The position numbers were made by a program, and so were the translations under genes. Source: DASRVA01 sp050732935 (GTDB lineage Bacteria; Gemmatimonadota; Gemmatimonadetes; JACCXV01; JAHWKZ01). From it: a stretch of DNA of 21,469 nucleotides. The stretch is from assembly GCA_050732935.1 (NCBI GenBank), contig JBOHRW010000076.1, positions 1-21,469 on the forward strand. The letters run 5' to 3'. Below the pieces are notes generated by a model that was not told the origin of the DNA, did not search any database, and worked only from the letters and a program-made list of their open reading frames with translations. This document shows, one piece after another, positions 14,392 through 21,469 of the stretch (within the stretch, counting starts at the first letter, position 1; each line of letters opens with the position of its first letter).

Positions 14392-15353
14392 GGGACGGCC
14401 ATCTCACCTTCCTGATCGTCCCTGAGGACGAGAGCAACGTCCGGCAAATCCGGCTTTCGTACCGGGCGCTCCGGTGGCTGGGCGTTTTCACCGGGGCGCT
14501 CGGCGTGGCGGTTCTGGTCGGACTGGGGATGTACGGCCGGATGGGGCGTCTGGCGTTTCTCGAGGGGGAGAACCGGCGTCTCGAGGCGGAGCGGGCCAAG
14601 GTCGGAAAGATCGTCGAGAACCTCGAGCGATCGGAGCGGACCTATCAGCAGATCCGGAGCCTCGCCGGGCTCGAGGATCTCCCATCGCCGGCCACGGCCA
14701 TCGCCACCCCCATGGTAAACCGGGACGATGCCGACGAGCCGGTGCCCGAGGAGCCGCCGGCACCCGGCGAGCGGCCGGCCGTGGAACCGGGGAGGACTGC
14801 CCAGCGACCTACCGAGGCCCCGACGCCTGGCGAGCAACCGGCTGAGGAGCCGGTGAGGACGGGAGGGCCGCCGCCCCTGGAGTTGCCGAAGCCGGGCGAG
14901 CGGCCGGCCGAGGTGTTGCCCATGCCGGGTGAGGTGTCGGCCGACGAGCAGCTCTCCGGCGAGCCGTCGCCACCGGGTGGGGGCTCGACACCGAGCGGGT
15001 GGCCGCTTGCCGTAGAGGGCTTCGTGACCGCCCGGTTCGAGGGACCGGACGGGCACACCGGCGTCGACATCGCCGTGCCCCGCGAGACGCTCGTGCTGGC
15101 CACCGCGCCGGGGCGGGTGAGCGAGGCTGGTTTCGACGCCGTTCTCGGCCACTACGTCATCGTAACGCACGAGGCCGGCTTCGAGACCCTCTACGGACAC
15201 AATGCCAGGCTCCTGGTCGAGCGAGGACAGGGGGTGGCGCGGGCAGAGGCGGTCGCGTACAGCGGCAACAGCGGGCGCTCGACCGCGCCGCATCTTCACT
15301 ACGAGATCCGCAGGGCGGGCCGCGCGGTGGATCCGGACCCGTACTTGCACTGA
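14388..15353 (+). CDS. Membrane-anchored M23 (LytM-type) peptidoglycan peptidase
   Basis: Likely zinc endopeptidase acting on peptidoglycan cross-links outside the inner membrane. Starting at GTG 14388 (GTGA overlap with parB; ATG 14367 is an alternative) it has 321 residues: a short cytoplasmic end, one TM (about 28-49), a coiled coil (57-92, LEGENRRLEAERAKV), a Pro/Glu-rich linker (96-204) with repeats PGERPAVEP, PGEQPAEEP and PGERPAE, and the M23 domain (210-321). Zinc ligands are visible: GHTGVDI (H223, D227) and PHLHYE (H302, H304), plus YGH (H271). All catalytic residues are present, so it looks active rather than an EnvC-type activator. A bactofilin gene follows, which is a common pairing. 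Confidence 0.92.
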   Translation: MRDGHLTFLIVPEDESNVRQIRLSYRALRWLGVFTGALGVAVLVGLGMYGRMGRLAFLEGENRRLEAERAKVGKIVENLERSERTYQQIRSLAGLEDLPSPATAIATPMVNRDDADEPVPEEPPAPGERPAVEPGRTAQRPTEAPTPGEQPAEEPVRTGGPPPLELPKPGERPAEVLPMPGEVSADEQLSGEPSPPGGGSTPSGWPLAVEGFVTARFEGPDGHTGVDIAVPRETLVLATAPGRVSEAGFDAVLGHYVIVTHEAGFETLYGHNARLLVERGQGVARAEAVAYSGNSGRSTAPHLHYEIRRAGRAVDPDPYLH

Positions 15354-15444
15354 GCTTGTGAGACGAGGTCGAGGAGTGCGCACGGAACCCAGGCCGGGCC
15401 ACACCAGCGTGTTGTTCGATCGCGAGCGAGAAGGGGGAAGCGCG

Positions 15445-15891
15445 ATGAAGAAGGAGGGCGGCAACGGGTTGCAGTCCCTGCTTGGGCAGGGTGTCGAGTG
15501 CGAGGGGACGGCGCGCGTCGAAGGGACGCTTCGTCTCGACGGGACGTTTCGCGGAAACCTCGAGGTCGGCGAGTCCCTCATTATCGGGCACACAGGCCGG
15601 TTGGAGGGCAATGCCGTCGGTCGGACGGTGGTGATCGCCGGGACCCTGGAAGGCGAGGTCATGGGGACGGATCAGGTCGAGCTCCAGAAAGGGGCTCGGC
15701 TTCAGGGGGACGTCATCACGCGCTCGCTCGTCATCGAGCCCGGCGTGTTCTTCGAGGGCAACTGCCGGATGGAGTTCACCGAGGCGGACGAGGCCCGGCT
15801 GCGGACCGGCGCGCTGTCGAAAGAGGAGAAATCGGAGGCCGAAGAGGAGGGCGACGAGCAGGGGGATCTGGTTCGTTCGCTTTCGAACTAA
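15445..15891 (+). CDS. Bactofilin family cytoskeletal protein
   Basis: Bactofilins polymerise without nucleotide into filaments that position wall enzymes and in some bacteria help anchor ParAB. The 148-residue product has a central beta-helix of short hydrophobic repeats (ARVEGTLRLDGTFRGNLEVG, LIIGHTGRLEGNAVGRTVVI, GTLEGEVMG, LQGDVITRSLVIEPG) and an acidic C-terminal tail rich in Glu. ATG 15445 follows a strong AAGGGGGAAG. The frame is open to 15202 but that part lies over the M23 gene and is rejected. It lies 91 nt after the M23 gene on the same strand. Confidence 0.93.
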   Translation: MKKEGGNGLQSLLGQGVECEGTARVEGTLRLDGTFRGNLEVGESLIIGHTGRLEGNAVGRTVVIAGTLEGEVMGTDQVELQKGARLQGDVITRSLVIEPGVFFEGNCRMEFTEADEARLRTGALSKEEKSEAEEEGDEQGDLVRSLSN

Positions 15892-16214
15892 TTTCCCCTG
15901 GGGCCGGCACTTTGTGCATTAGCTGATTTTGCGGCCATCATCAGAGAATCACGTAAGCCCATTATTCATAACAGGTTATACAATTCAGGGCCGCGTCCGA
16001 GCCAACTTTTCCACAGTTATCCACAGGAACGGTTTCGAAGTCTCACGACACCCAGCGGGGGGCGTGTCGTCGCGCTTTTCATGGACCGTGGAGAGGGTGT
16101 GGAAATCTCGTGGAGAGGGGAAAGCCGGGCTCGGTCCATTGGCCCGCCCGGGCTGTCGAGCGCGCAGGGTGTGCCCGTATGGGTGCGTAACAGGGGCGGG
16201 TCGACCCGGCCGGG
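15892..16214. other. Bactofilin-atpC gap with DnaA boxes: second oriC candidate
   Basis: A 323-bp non-coding stretch between convergent genes. It contains TTTTCCACA (16007-16015), a perfect TTATCCACA (16017-16025), and TGTGGAAAT on the same strand (16098-16106, reverse complement ATTTCCACA). To the left, about 15918-15990 is noticeably AT-richer than the surroundings (ATTATTCATAACAGGTTATA). These are the best consensus boxes in the window, and the arrangement of boxes beside an AT-rich stretch is origin-like. Gene polarity argues against it as sole origin, since rpmH to bactofilin would then be lagging-strand. It could be a second origin part or a DnaA titration site. Confidence 0.5.
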
Positions 16215-16216
16215 TC
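16197..16216. repeat. Overlapping GC palindromes at the atpC stop
   Basis: CGGGTCGACCCG (16197-16208) and GACCCGGCCGGGTC (16203-16216) are both perfect palindromes and overlap; the second includes most of the atpC stop codon. They could form a hairpin at the end of the atpDC transcript, but no T-tract follows, so a terminator role is only possible. Confidence 0.35.
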
Positions 16217-16616
16217 AGCTTCCCTTCTTGGCCACTTGCTCCATGAGCCGGCCCAGCCGCTTGCGCTGTTCCTCGCCCAGAATCGACCCTTGGAGGAGGG
16301 GATTGTCGGCCGTGGTGATCTCCAGCCGCTGGGCCGCCTCGACGTCGATCTCGCGGGCGTGCTCGGCGAACGGGGTCAGCACGGTGACCACGTCGTCCAG
16401 GACGTGCAGGAACCCCTCGCCGATCGCGAACCACTCGTAGCGGTCGTTCTGCCGCAGCCGGAACTCGCCGATCCCGAGGACCACCATCATCGGCGCGTGA
16501 CGGGGCAGGATCCCGACCTCGCCGTCATAGGCCGTCGCCACGACCGCGTCGGCCTCGCCGTCGAACGCGACCCGCTCAGGGGTGATGATGCGGACCTGCA
16601 GGCGGGCGTCGGCCAT
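16215..16616 (-). CDS. atpC: F-type ATP synthase epsilon subunit
   Basis: Central-stalk subunit that couples rotation to catalysis and inhibits ATP hydrolysis. The 133-residue product has the N-terminal beta sandwich (LQVRIITPERVAFDGEADAV, YDGEVGILPRHAPMM) and a C-terminal helical pair (ending EEQRKRLGRLMEQVAKKGS). ATG 16616 is 5 nt downstream of the atpD stop and its Shine-Dalgarno (AGGAG) lies in the last codons of atpD. It is the last gene of a two-gene operon. Confidence 0.96.
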   Translation of the reverse strand: MADARLQVRIITPERVAFDGEADAVVATAYDGEVGILPRHAPMMVVLGIGEFRLRQNDRYEWFAIGEGFLHVLDDVVTVLTPFAEHAREIDVEAAQRLEITTADNPLLQGSILGEEQRKRLGRLMEQVAKKGS

Positions 16617-16621
16617 CGCTG

Positions 16622-18133
16622 CTACTCCTCGAGCCGCTTGGCCGCCTCAGCGGCTTCTTCGATCGTCCCCACCATGTAGAACGCCTGCTCGGGAAGGTGG
16701 TCCCACTTCCCCTCCACGACCTCCTTGAAGGAGCGGACGGTGTCTTCGAGCGGGACGAACTTGCCGCTCCGGCCGGTGAACGCCTCCGCCACGTGGAAGG
16801 GCTGTGAGAGGAAGCGCTCCATGCGCCGCGCCCGGGCGACCAGCTCCTTGTCCTCCTCCGAGAGCTCGTCCATCCCGAGGATCGCGATGATATCCTGCAG
16901 ATCCTTGTAGCGCTGCAGGACCCGCTGCACCTCACGGGCGACCGCGTAGTGCTCCTCGCCGATATAGTTGGGGTCGAGGATGCGGCTGGTGGAATCGAGT
17001 GGATCGACCGCCGGATAGATGCCCTTCTCGACGATCGCCCGTGACAGCACGGTGGTCGCGTCGAGGTGGGTGAACGCGGTGGCCGGGGCGGGGTCGGTCA
17101 GGTCGTCGGCGGGGACGTAGATCGCCTGCACCGAGGTGATCGAGCCGCGCCGGGTCGAGGTGATCCGCTCCTGGAGCTCGCCCATCTCGGTCCCGAGCGT
17201 GGGCTGGTACCCGACCGCGCTCGGCATCCGGCCGAGCAGCGCCGAGACCTCCGAGCCCGCCTGGGTGAAGCGGAAGATGTTGTCGATGAAGTAGAGGACG
17301 TCGGTCCCGGTCTGATCGCGGAACCACTCGCACATCGTGAGCCCGCTGAGGCCGACCCTGAGGCGCGCCCCCGGGGGCTCGTTCATCTGCCCGTAGCAGA
17401 GCGCCGCCCGCTCGAGCACGCCGGACTCCTTCATCTCCAGCCAGAGGTCGTTCCCCTCGCGCGTCCGCTCGCCGATCCCGGAGAACACCGAGTAGCCGCC
17501 GTGCTGGGTGGCGACGTTGTGGATGAGCTCCAGGATGATGACCGTCTTGCCGACGCCCGCGCCGCCGAAGAGACCGGTCTTCCCGCCCTTCACGTACGGG
17601 GCCAGGAGATCGACGACCTTGATGCCGGTCTCGAAGATCTCGGTCTTGGGCTCGAGATCGGGGAAGGCGGGCGGATCCTGGTGGATCGGCCGCCGCTCCT
17701 CCGTCTCCACCGGCCCGAGCTCGTCGATCGGCTCACCGAGGAGGTTGAAGATGCGGCCCAGGGTCTCCGGGCCGACCGGCACCGTGATCGGGGCGCCGGT
17801 GTCGACGATCTCCATCCCGCGGACGACGCCGTCGGTGGACGACATCGCCACGGCGCGCACCTGGTTCCTGCCGATGTGCTGCTGGATCTCGGCGGTCAGG
17901 TGGACGGACTGGCCCTCCTCGCCCTCCCCCGGCTCGTGATCGAGGCGCAGCGCGGTGTGGATCTCGGGCAGCTCACCGGCGTCGAACTCGACGTCGATGA
18001 CCGGGCCGATGATCTGGACGACCTTGCCGGTGCGGTTGGCGCCGCCGCCGTTTCTTCCGGTCGCGGGTTTCGCCGCGGTCTTCTCGGAGCCCGCAGCCGG
18101 AGCGGTTGCGGCGGGTGCGTTCTGGTCGTTCAT
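16622..18133 (-). CDS. atpD: F-type ATP synthase beta subunit
   Basis: Catalytic subunit of F1. The start is ATG 18133 (MNDQNAPAATAPAAG) with GAGGA upstream, giving 503 residues; the longer opening to 18313 lacks support. It carries an Ala/Gly-rich N-terminal extension of about 35 residues before GKVVQIIGPVIDVEF, where many beta subunits begin. Walker A is GGAGVGKT (190-197), followed by GERTREGNDLWLEM with the catalytic-region glutamate, LLGRMPSAVGYQPTLGTEMG and the DELSEED loop. The other F1Fo genes are not nearby: atpD-atpC is a separate pair, as known in some phyla such as Bacteroidota and Chlorobiota. Confidence 0.97.
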   Translation of the reverse strand: MNDQNAPAATAPAAGSEKTAAKPATGRNGGGANRTGKVVQIIGPVIDVEFDAGELPEIHTALRLDHEPGEGEEGQSVHLTAEIQQHIGRNQVRAVAMSSTDGVVRGMEIVDTGAPITVPVGPETLGRIFNLLGEPIDELGPVETEERRPIHQDPPAFPDLEPKTEIFETGIKVVDLLAPYVKGGKTGLFGGAGVGKTVIILELIHNVATQHGGYSVFSGIGERTREGNDLWLEMKESGVLERAALCYGQMNEPPGARLRVGLSGLTMCEWFRDQTGTDVLYFIDNIFRFTQAGSEVSALLGRMPSAVGYQPTLGTEMGELQERITSTRRGSITSVQAIYVPADDLTDPAPATAFTHLDATTVLSRAIVEKGIYPAVDPLDSTSRILDPNYIGEEHYAVAREVQRVLQRYKDLQDIIAILGMDELSEEDKELVARARRMERFLSQPFHVAEAFTGRSGKFVPLEDTVRSFKEVVEGKWDHLPEQAFYMVGTIEEAAEAAKRLEE

Positions 18134-18242
18134 CGGACGTCCTCGGGTCAGGATTATCGAGCGCGGGTGGCAGGTCATGTTTCGAGCTGGCGGGAAAGCT
18201 AGCCGCTCGCCGGGATCGCCGCACGGCCTGCCGAGGAGGGGA

Positions 18243-18273
18243 TTGACTGCCCCGCCCCTAGATCGGGTACAAT
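18243..18273 (+). promoter_or_regulatory. Possible promoter for the lipoprotein gene
   Basis: TTGACT (18243-18248), a 19-nt spacer (longer than ideal) and TACAAT (18268-18273) fall at the very start of the frame. If used, transcription would begin near GTG 18281, predicting a leaderless mRNA and excluding ATG 18272 as start. Weak prediction. Confidence 0.35.
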
Positions 18274-19399
18274 GATCGTCGTGCGGGTCCCTGCTTCCCC
18301 CGGCAGATTCCACCGGGCCGTGTGGCTCGGGGGTATGGCAACCCTGCTCCTGGCCTGCGGAGAGGAGAGGTCGATACCGACCGAACCGGGAAAGAAGGGG
18401 GAATCAGGCTTGAGGCCAGCGAGTCATTTGTGCTTTCTCTACACCTTCGAGGTCGATCCGGATACGGTCGGTATCCCGGCATCGGGCGAGGAGCCGGCGA
18501 TCGTCGAGATCAGGATCGAGGTGCTCGATGCCGGGCATTCGCCGGATTGCACGAACTTCTGGAACGGAGACAAGGACGTAGTGATTGAGCTGTCTCCGCG
18601 CGAGCCTTTCGAGGAGGATCAGGATGCCGGTCTGCCGCTCGTCGATTCGCTCCCGCCGGAGCTGTTCTTTTTCCGCTATGCGGATCCTGAGTCCGAGCCG
18701 TCGCCTCCCTATGCGCCCTGGTATTTGTGGGTTTATAACGTCACCGACAGTGGCCAGATCGTCGACAGCTTGACGTTTCGGATCCTCTATCAGATCAAGC
18801 GTCCCGAAATGGAGGAGTTACAGTTGATAGAAGAGGAGCCGTTCTTTCTCAATATTAGCGACGTAGTGGGTGACTTGTGGGGTCCTGACACGACTTTCTC
18901 GATCGTCAGGCTGCCGTGCCCGAATCGCCCCTGGATTACGAGGGCTGCCTTTCGGGACGAACTGCGCGATTTGTGGGAGAGTTCCAATCCGGTGACTCCG
19001 GGTCAAGACCCCTCGAGCACGACCGAGCAGGGGGCATGGATCGTCAAGACGGGCGAGGACTCCTATGAGCTGTCAACCATAGGGGTGCACCCCATCCCCA
19101 ATGGGTGTGGCATGAGTTGGCAAGAACCTCCTCCAGTCGAAACGGTTGCGCGCATTCACACGCACCCCTGGGCGACCGGCCCGTATAGCGGCATCTGTGG
19201 TAATCCTCCTGGGCGCACAGTCCATATGAAGAGCTCCTTGCTGAGTGACCAAGAGGGGGATATCCCTAGCGCACAACGGCTCGAAGCACTGTACGGGGAC
19301 TTTCGTTTTGACTACGTCAACTATGAAAACGGCGGGGTCCGTGAGTTTGAGCCCCCAACCGTACAACTCGGTGATTACCCGGTTTGCCTCCAGGAATGA
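18272..19399 (+). CDS. Lipoprotein with JAMM/DUF4329-like C-terminal domain
   Basis: Not a named protein. From ATG 18272 it has 375 residues (GTG 18281 or later starts are possible). The N-terminus is a lipoprotein signal: basic region, WLGGMATLL, lipobox LLAC with Cys29. The middle (about 45-190) looks beta-rich and acidic, without a family I can name. The C-terminus resembles JAB/MPN metallopeptidase-like domains: a glutamate in TEQGAWIVKTG (E252), then ARIHTHPW (H296, H298) and SDQEGDIPSA (S325, D330). In canonical JAMM the last pair is S-x2-D; here it is S-x4-D, so activity is uncertain. GC is lower than in neighbours (29 of 60 in 18841-18900). ATGA overlap with the next gene implies joint expression. 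Confidence 0.72.
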   Translation: MIVVRVPASPGRFHRAVWLGGMATLLLACGEERSIPTEPGKKGESGLRPASHLCFLYTFEVDPDTVGIPASGEEPAIVEIRIEVLDAGHSPDCTNFWNGDKDVVIELSPREPFEEDQDAGLPLVDSLPPELFFFRYADPESEPSPPYAPWYLWVYNVTDSGQIVDSLTFRILYQIKRPEMEELQLIEEEPFFLNISDVVGDLWGPDTTFSIVRLPCPNRPWITRAAFRDELRDLWESSNPVTPGQDPSSTTEQGAWIVKTGEDSYELSTIGVHPIPNGCGMSWQEPPPVETVARIHTHPWATGPYSGICGNPPGRTVHMKSSLLSDQEGDIPSAQRLEALYGDFRFDYVNYENGGVREFEPPTVQLGDYPVCLQE

Positions 19400-20838
19400 A
19401 TCGCCTGGTCCTGATCTGTGCCACGATACTTTTCGTATCGGCGGCTGTCGGGATTGCATTCCGAGCCTCATCGACGCGAGTCGCGTTTGCCACGGGCGAG
19501 CGTCTCACGACCCCGCTGGAGCCGGCCCCCGGCTACACGGCCTGGTTCAAGGCCGACGCCCTCGTCGGTCTCGCCGACGGCGATCGGGTCGGGAGGTGGG
19601 AGGACTCGAGCCCGAGCAACGCGGACGCGACCCAGTCCAGCGACTCGTTGAAGCCGGTTTATAGGGTTGGCGTCCTCAACGGCAAGCCGGCACTACGATT
19701 CGATGGTGTCGATGACAGGTTGGTTTCCGCCGGTCAAAACAATATTTGGGGCTTGGTGAACTATTTCACGGTCTTTGCCGTCGTGCGACTCGATTCCGTT
19801 CCAGGCCCGGGGGGTCACGACGTAGTCGGCTCCAGCGCCATCAGCAACAACCTGGATCTCTTCGCGCGTCGCAACGATGCCGGCGGCAACTGGCTGGCCC
19901 ACAGCAGCAGCCATGACGGAGTCCGCAACTCGGACTTGGTTCTGACCCCCGGCCGCTGGTACGTCCTGACCTGGCGGCTGAAGGTCTTCCAGTACCTTCA
20001 GATCCGCGCCGACAAGGTCTACCGTCTGAACGACAGCGGATATTCGGGGATCGGGACAGCACCCAGCCAGGCGGCCATCGGGGCGCGCCAGAACGGGGTG
20101 TCTCCGTTCAAGGGGGACATCGCCGAAGTCATTTTCTACACGAACAGTCTGAGCGACTCGGACATGATGGCCACGGAGGATTATCTGCTTGCGAAGTATG
20201 GCTTGGCGGGGCCACCAGCGCCGACCGAGCTGGCGGCGACGGCGGTCGACTTTCATAGGATCGACCTCGCTTGGATTGACAACGCTACGAACGAGGAGGG
20301 CTACCGAATCGAGCGCAGCGAGACGCAATCCGGCGACTCTCTGTTCACCCAGGTCCCGTCGAATACGACCGTCTACGCCGATTCAATACGGCTCCTACCC
20401 AATTGGGAGTACTGCTATCAGGTTGTAGCGTACAATCAGCAGGGTGAATCCTTCTCGAACGAGGCGTGCGCGACGACACACCCTCTCGCCCCCGTCGCCT
20501 GCACGACCGACCCGCACGACACAAGGACCGGCTTGGAGGAGGTTCTGACGAGTTCGACCCCCGGCTTCGTCGAATGGCGAGCGGAGGTCGGACTCTCGAA
20601 CGCCGACCCGAACGCCCTCGTCTTGGTCGACGACGACGCAGTCTGCAGCGCGTTGTGGAGCGCGGCCAGGGTGAGACCGCCATCAGAGCTCATGAAGTAT
20701 GCCTTCTTTCAACTTGGCGATCTGTACATCCTAGCCGAATATCCTCATTCAACTGCCACGACGAGCGTGACTGGATTCAGCCTCATAAACGTGCTCACCG
20801 AAGAGTTCGAGTTCGTGGAACCGGCGTTGGCGTACTAA
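19396..20838 (+). CDS. Secreted LamG-like and fibronectin type III protein
   Basis: Probable extracytoplasmic binding protein of unknown ligand. ATG 19396 overlaps the previous stop (ATGA) and opens 480 residues. Residues about 4-22 (LVLICATILFVSAAVGIAF) are a signal peptide or anchor. Residues about 45-272 resemble concanavalin/LamG-like domains (GYTAWFKADALVGLADGD, GRWEDSSPSNADATQ, PALRFDGVDDRL, FTVFAVVRLDS, GDIAEVIFYTNSLSDSD). Residues about 274-361 are an FN3 domain (APTELAATAVDFHRIDLAWI, EGYRIERSE, YCYQVVAYNQQGESFSN). The last 120 residues (two Cys) match nothing I know. No catalytic motif is seen. It pairs with the upstream lipoprotein and is followed by a transposase remnant. Confidence 0.8.
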   Translation: MNRLVLICATILFVSAAVGIAFRASSTRVAFATGERLTTPLEPAPGYTAWFKADALVGLADGDRVGRWEDSSPSNADATQSSDSLKPVYRVGVLNGKPALRFDGVDDRLVSAGQNNIWGLVNYFTVFAVVRLDSVPGPGGHDVVGSSAISNNLDLFARRNDAGGNWLAHSSSHDGVRNSDLVLTPGRWYVLTWRLKVFQYLQIRADKVYRLNDSGYSGIGTAPSQAAIGARQNGVSPFKGDIAEVIFYTNSLSDSDMMATEDYLLAKYGLAGPPAPTELAATAVDFHRIDLAWIDNATNEEGYRIERSETQSGDSLFTQVPSNTTVYADSIRLLPNWEYCYQVVAYNQQGESFSNEACATTHPLAPVACTTDPHDTRTGLEEVLTSSTPGFVEWRAEVGLSNADPNALVLVDDDAVCSALWSAARVRPPSELMKYAFFQLGDLYILAEYPHSTATTSVTGFSLINVLTEEFEFVEPALAY

Positions 20839-20924
20839 GGAAGCCCGCGGGTTACCCCGCTCTCCGCAACTGAGACGCCAGGTCGCCTTGCAAACCGCTA
20901 GAAATCGCTTTGTCTTCGGCTGTC

Positions 20925-21423
20925 TCATCCCTTGAGCGCCTCGGCGCCGCCCACGAGCGCGGAAGATCCAAGAGCGGTGTTGCCAGGGACGGATCGCATC
21001 CACCGCCACACCGTGGTGGCGCTGATCGTGGCCACAAGTCCCGAGCGCCGGACCTCCCCCGCCAGCTCCGCGATGCTCCACCGCGCCAGCGGGCGCTCCC
21101 GCCGGCTCGGAAGCTCACACGCCAGCGCCTTGACCTGGACCACCACGTCTGGGGGGAAAAGCCCGGGGCCGTCCCGGGCGAGGCCGCTCCTCCAGCCCTG
21201 CCAGGCGTTCTTCGAAGAACCGCTTCCGCCACAGGCTCACCACATCCCGCCGGGTGTGCAGGTACTCGGCGATCTCCTGGTTGGTCCAGCCCTCGGCGGC
21301 GAGCAGGATCATCCGGGCCCGCGTCACCTGGAAGTATGGCAACGTATACCTGCGGGTACGCGCCTCCAGCTCGCTCCGTTCCTCCGGGCGTAGCTCGATC
21401 GTGTACGGGCTCCTCCTCGACAT
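20925..21423 (-). pseudogene. Decayed IS630-family transposase
   Basis: The first part (ATG 21423, MSRRSPYTIELRPEERSELE) has the helix-turn-helix typical of IS630 transposases (GWTNQEIAEYLHTRRDVVSLW, ERLAGLEERPRPGRPRAF). At a run of six C after TTTT (about 21156-21165) the family sequence continues in the +1 frame (VVVQVKALACELPS through ISATTVWRW). Near 21000 it changes frame again to DAIRPWQHRSWIF, then loses similarity. The DDE catalytic domain is absent. Two frame breaks plus C-terminal truncation mark it as dead. The element's own terminal repeat, if present, would lie at or past the window edge. Confidence 0.85.
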
Positions 21424-21469
21424 CTTGCACCTCCCGGCTGGGGGTCCTTCCCCCAACCTGCTGCCGGGA

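Noticed and set aside
14740..14930. DNA tandem repeat in the M23 gene
   Set aside because: The PGE-type repeats are visible in protein but the nucleotide copies are short and diverged, so I treat them as a repetitive linker, not a separate DNA repeat.
15202..15444. N-terminal extension of bactofilin
   Set aside because: It overlaps the catalytic end of the M23 gene in another frame, while ATG 15445 has a strong ribosome binding site and normal length.
17066..18202. 378-codon frame antisense to atpD
   Set aside because: Shadow of the ATP synthase beta gene.

Overview
The window is a replication-origin neighbourhood of a GC-rich, diderm bacterium. Diderm is suggested by a long-form YidC with a large periplasmic domain, a lipobox protein and a membrane-anchored M23 peptidase. 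The gene order (gyrA-gyrB-dciA-recF-dnaN-dnaA diverging from rpmH-rnpA-yidD-yidC-parA-parB, then M23 peptidase, bactofilin and an isolated atpD-atpC pair) best fits Gemmatimonadota or a close relative. That placement is inferred from gene order and composition, not from a database search.

Left arm, minus strand (1-9402): 5' part of gyrA (cut by the window edge), gyrB carrying a 572-residue intein inside its TOPRIM motif, a DUF721/DciA helicase-loader-type gene, recF, dnaN and dnaA. The dnaN-dnaA gap (7739-8025) holds several DnaA-box-like sites and a TAG-triplet run, so it is an oriC candidate. dnaA and rpmH diverge from a 211-bp gap with two facing promoters whose -35 boxes lie in an inverted repeat.

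Right arm, plus strand (9614-15891): rpmH, then about 320 bp holding two inverted copies of a palindromic, MITE/REP-like element, then a tightly overlapping rnpA-yidD-yidC set. After a 210-bp gap comes parA, whose reading frame contains two parS sites exactly 63 bp apart, overlapping parB. parB overlaps an M23 (LytM-type) peptidase gene, which is followed by a bactofilin gene. The mnmE, mnmG and rsmG genes often found between yidC and parA are absent. This arm combines ribosome and RNase P parts, membrane insertion, chromosome segregation and cell-wall or cell-shape functions.

Right end: a 323-bp non-coding gap (15892-16214) with strong DnaA boxes next to a relatively AT-rich stretch, then atpD-atpC on the minus strand. 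Next is a less GC-rich accessory pair on the plus strand: a lipoprotein with a JAMM-like C-terminal domain, translationally coupled to a secreted LamG-like plus FN3 protein. The window ends in a decayed IS630-type transposase.

The strongest candidates for something undescribed are the paired palindromic element between rpmH and rnpA, the HTH-bearing gyrB intein, the parS pair inside parA, and the lipoprotein/LamG pair. I found no CRISPR array, tRNA, rRNA or recognisable defence system.
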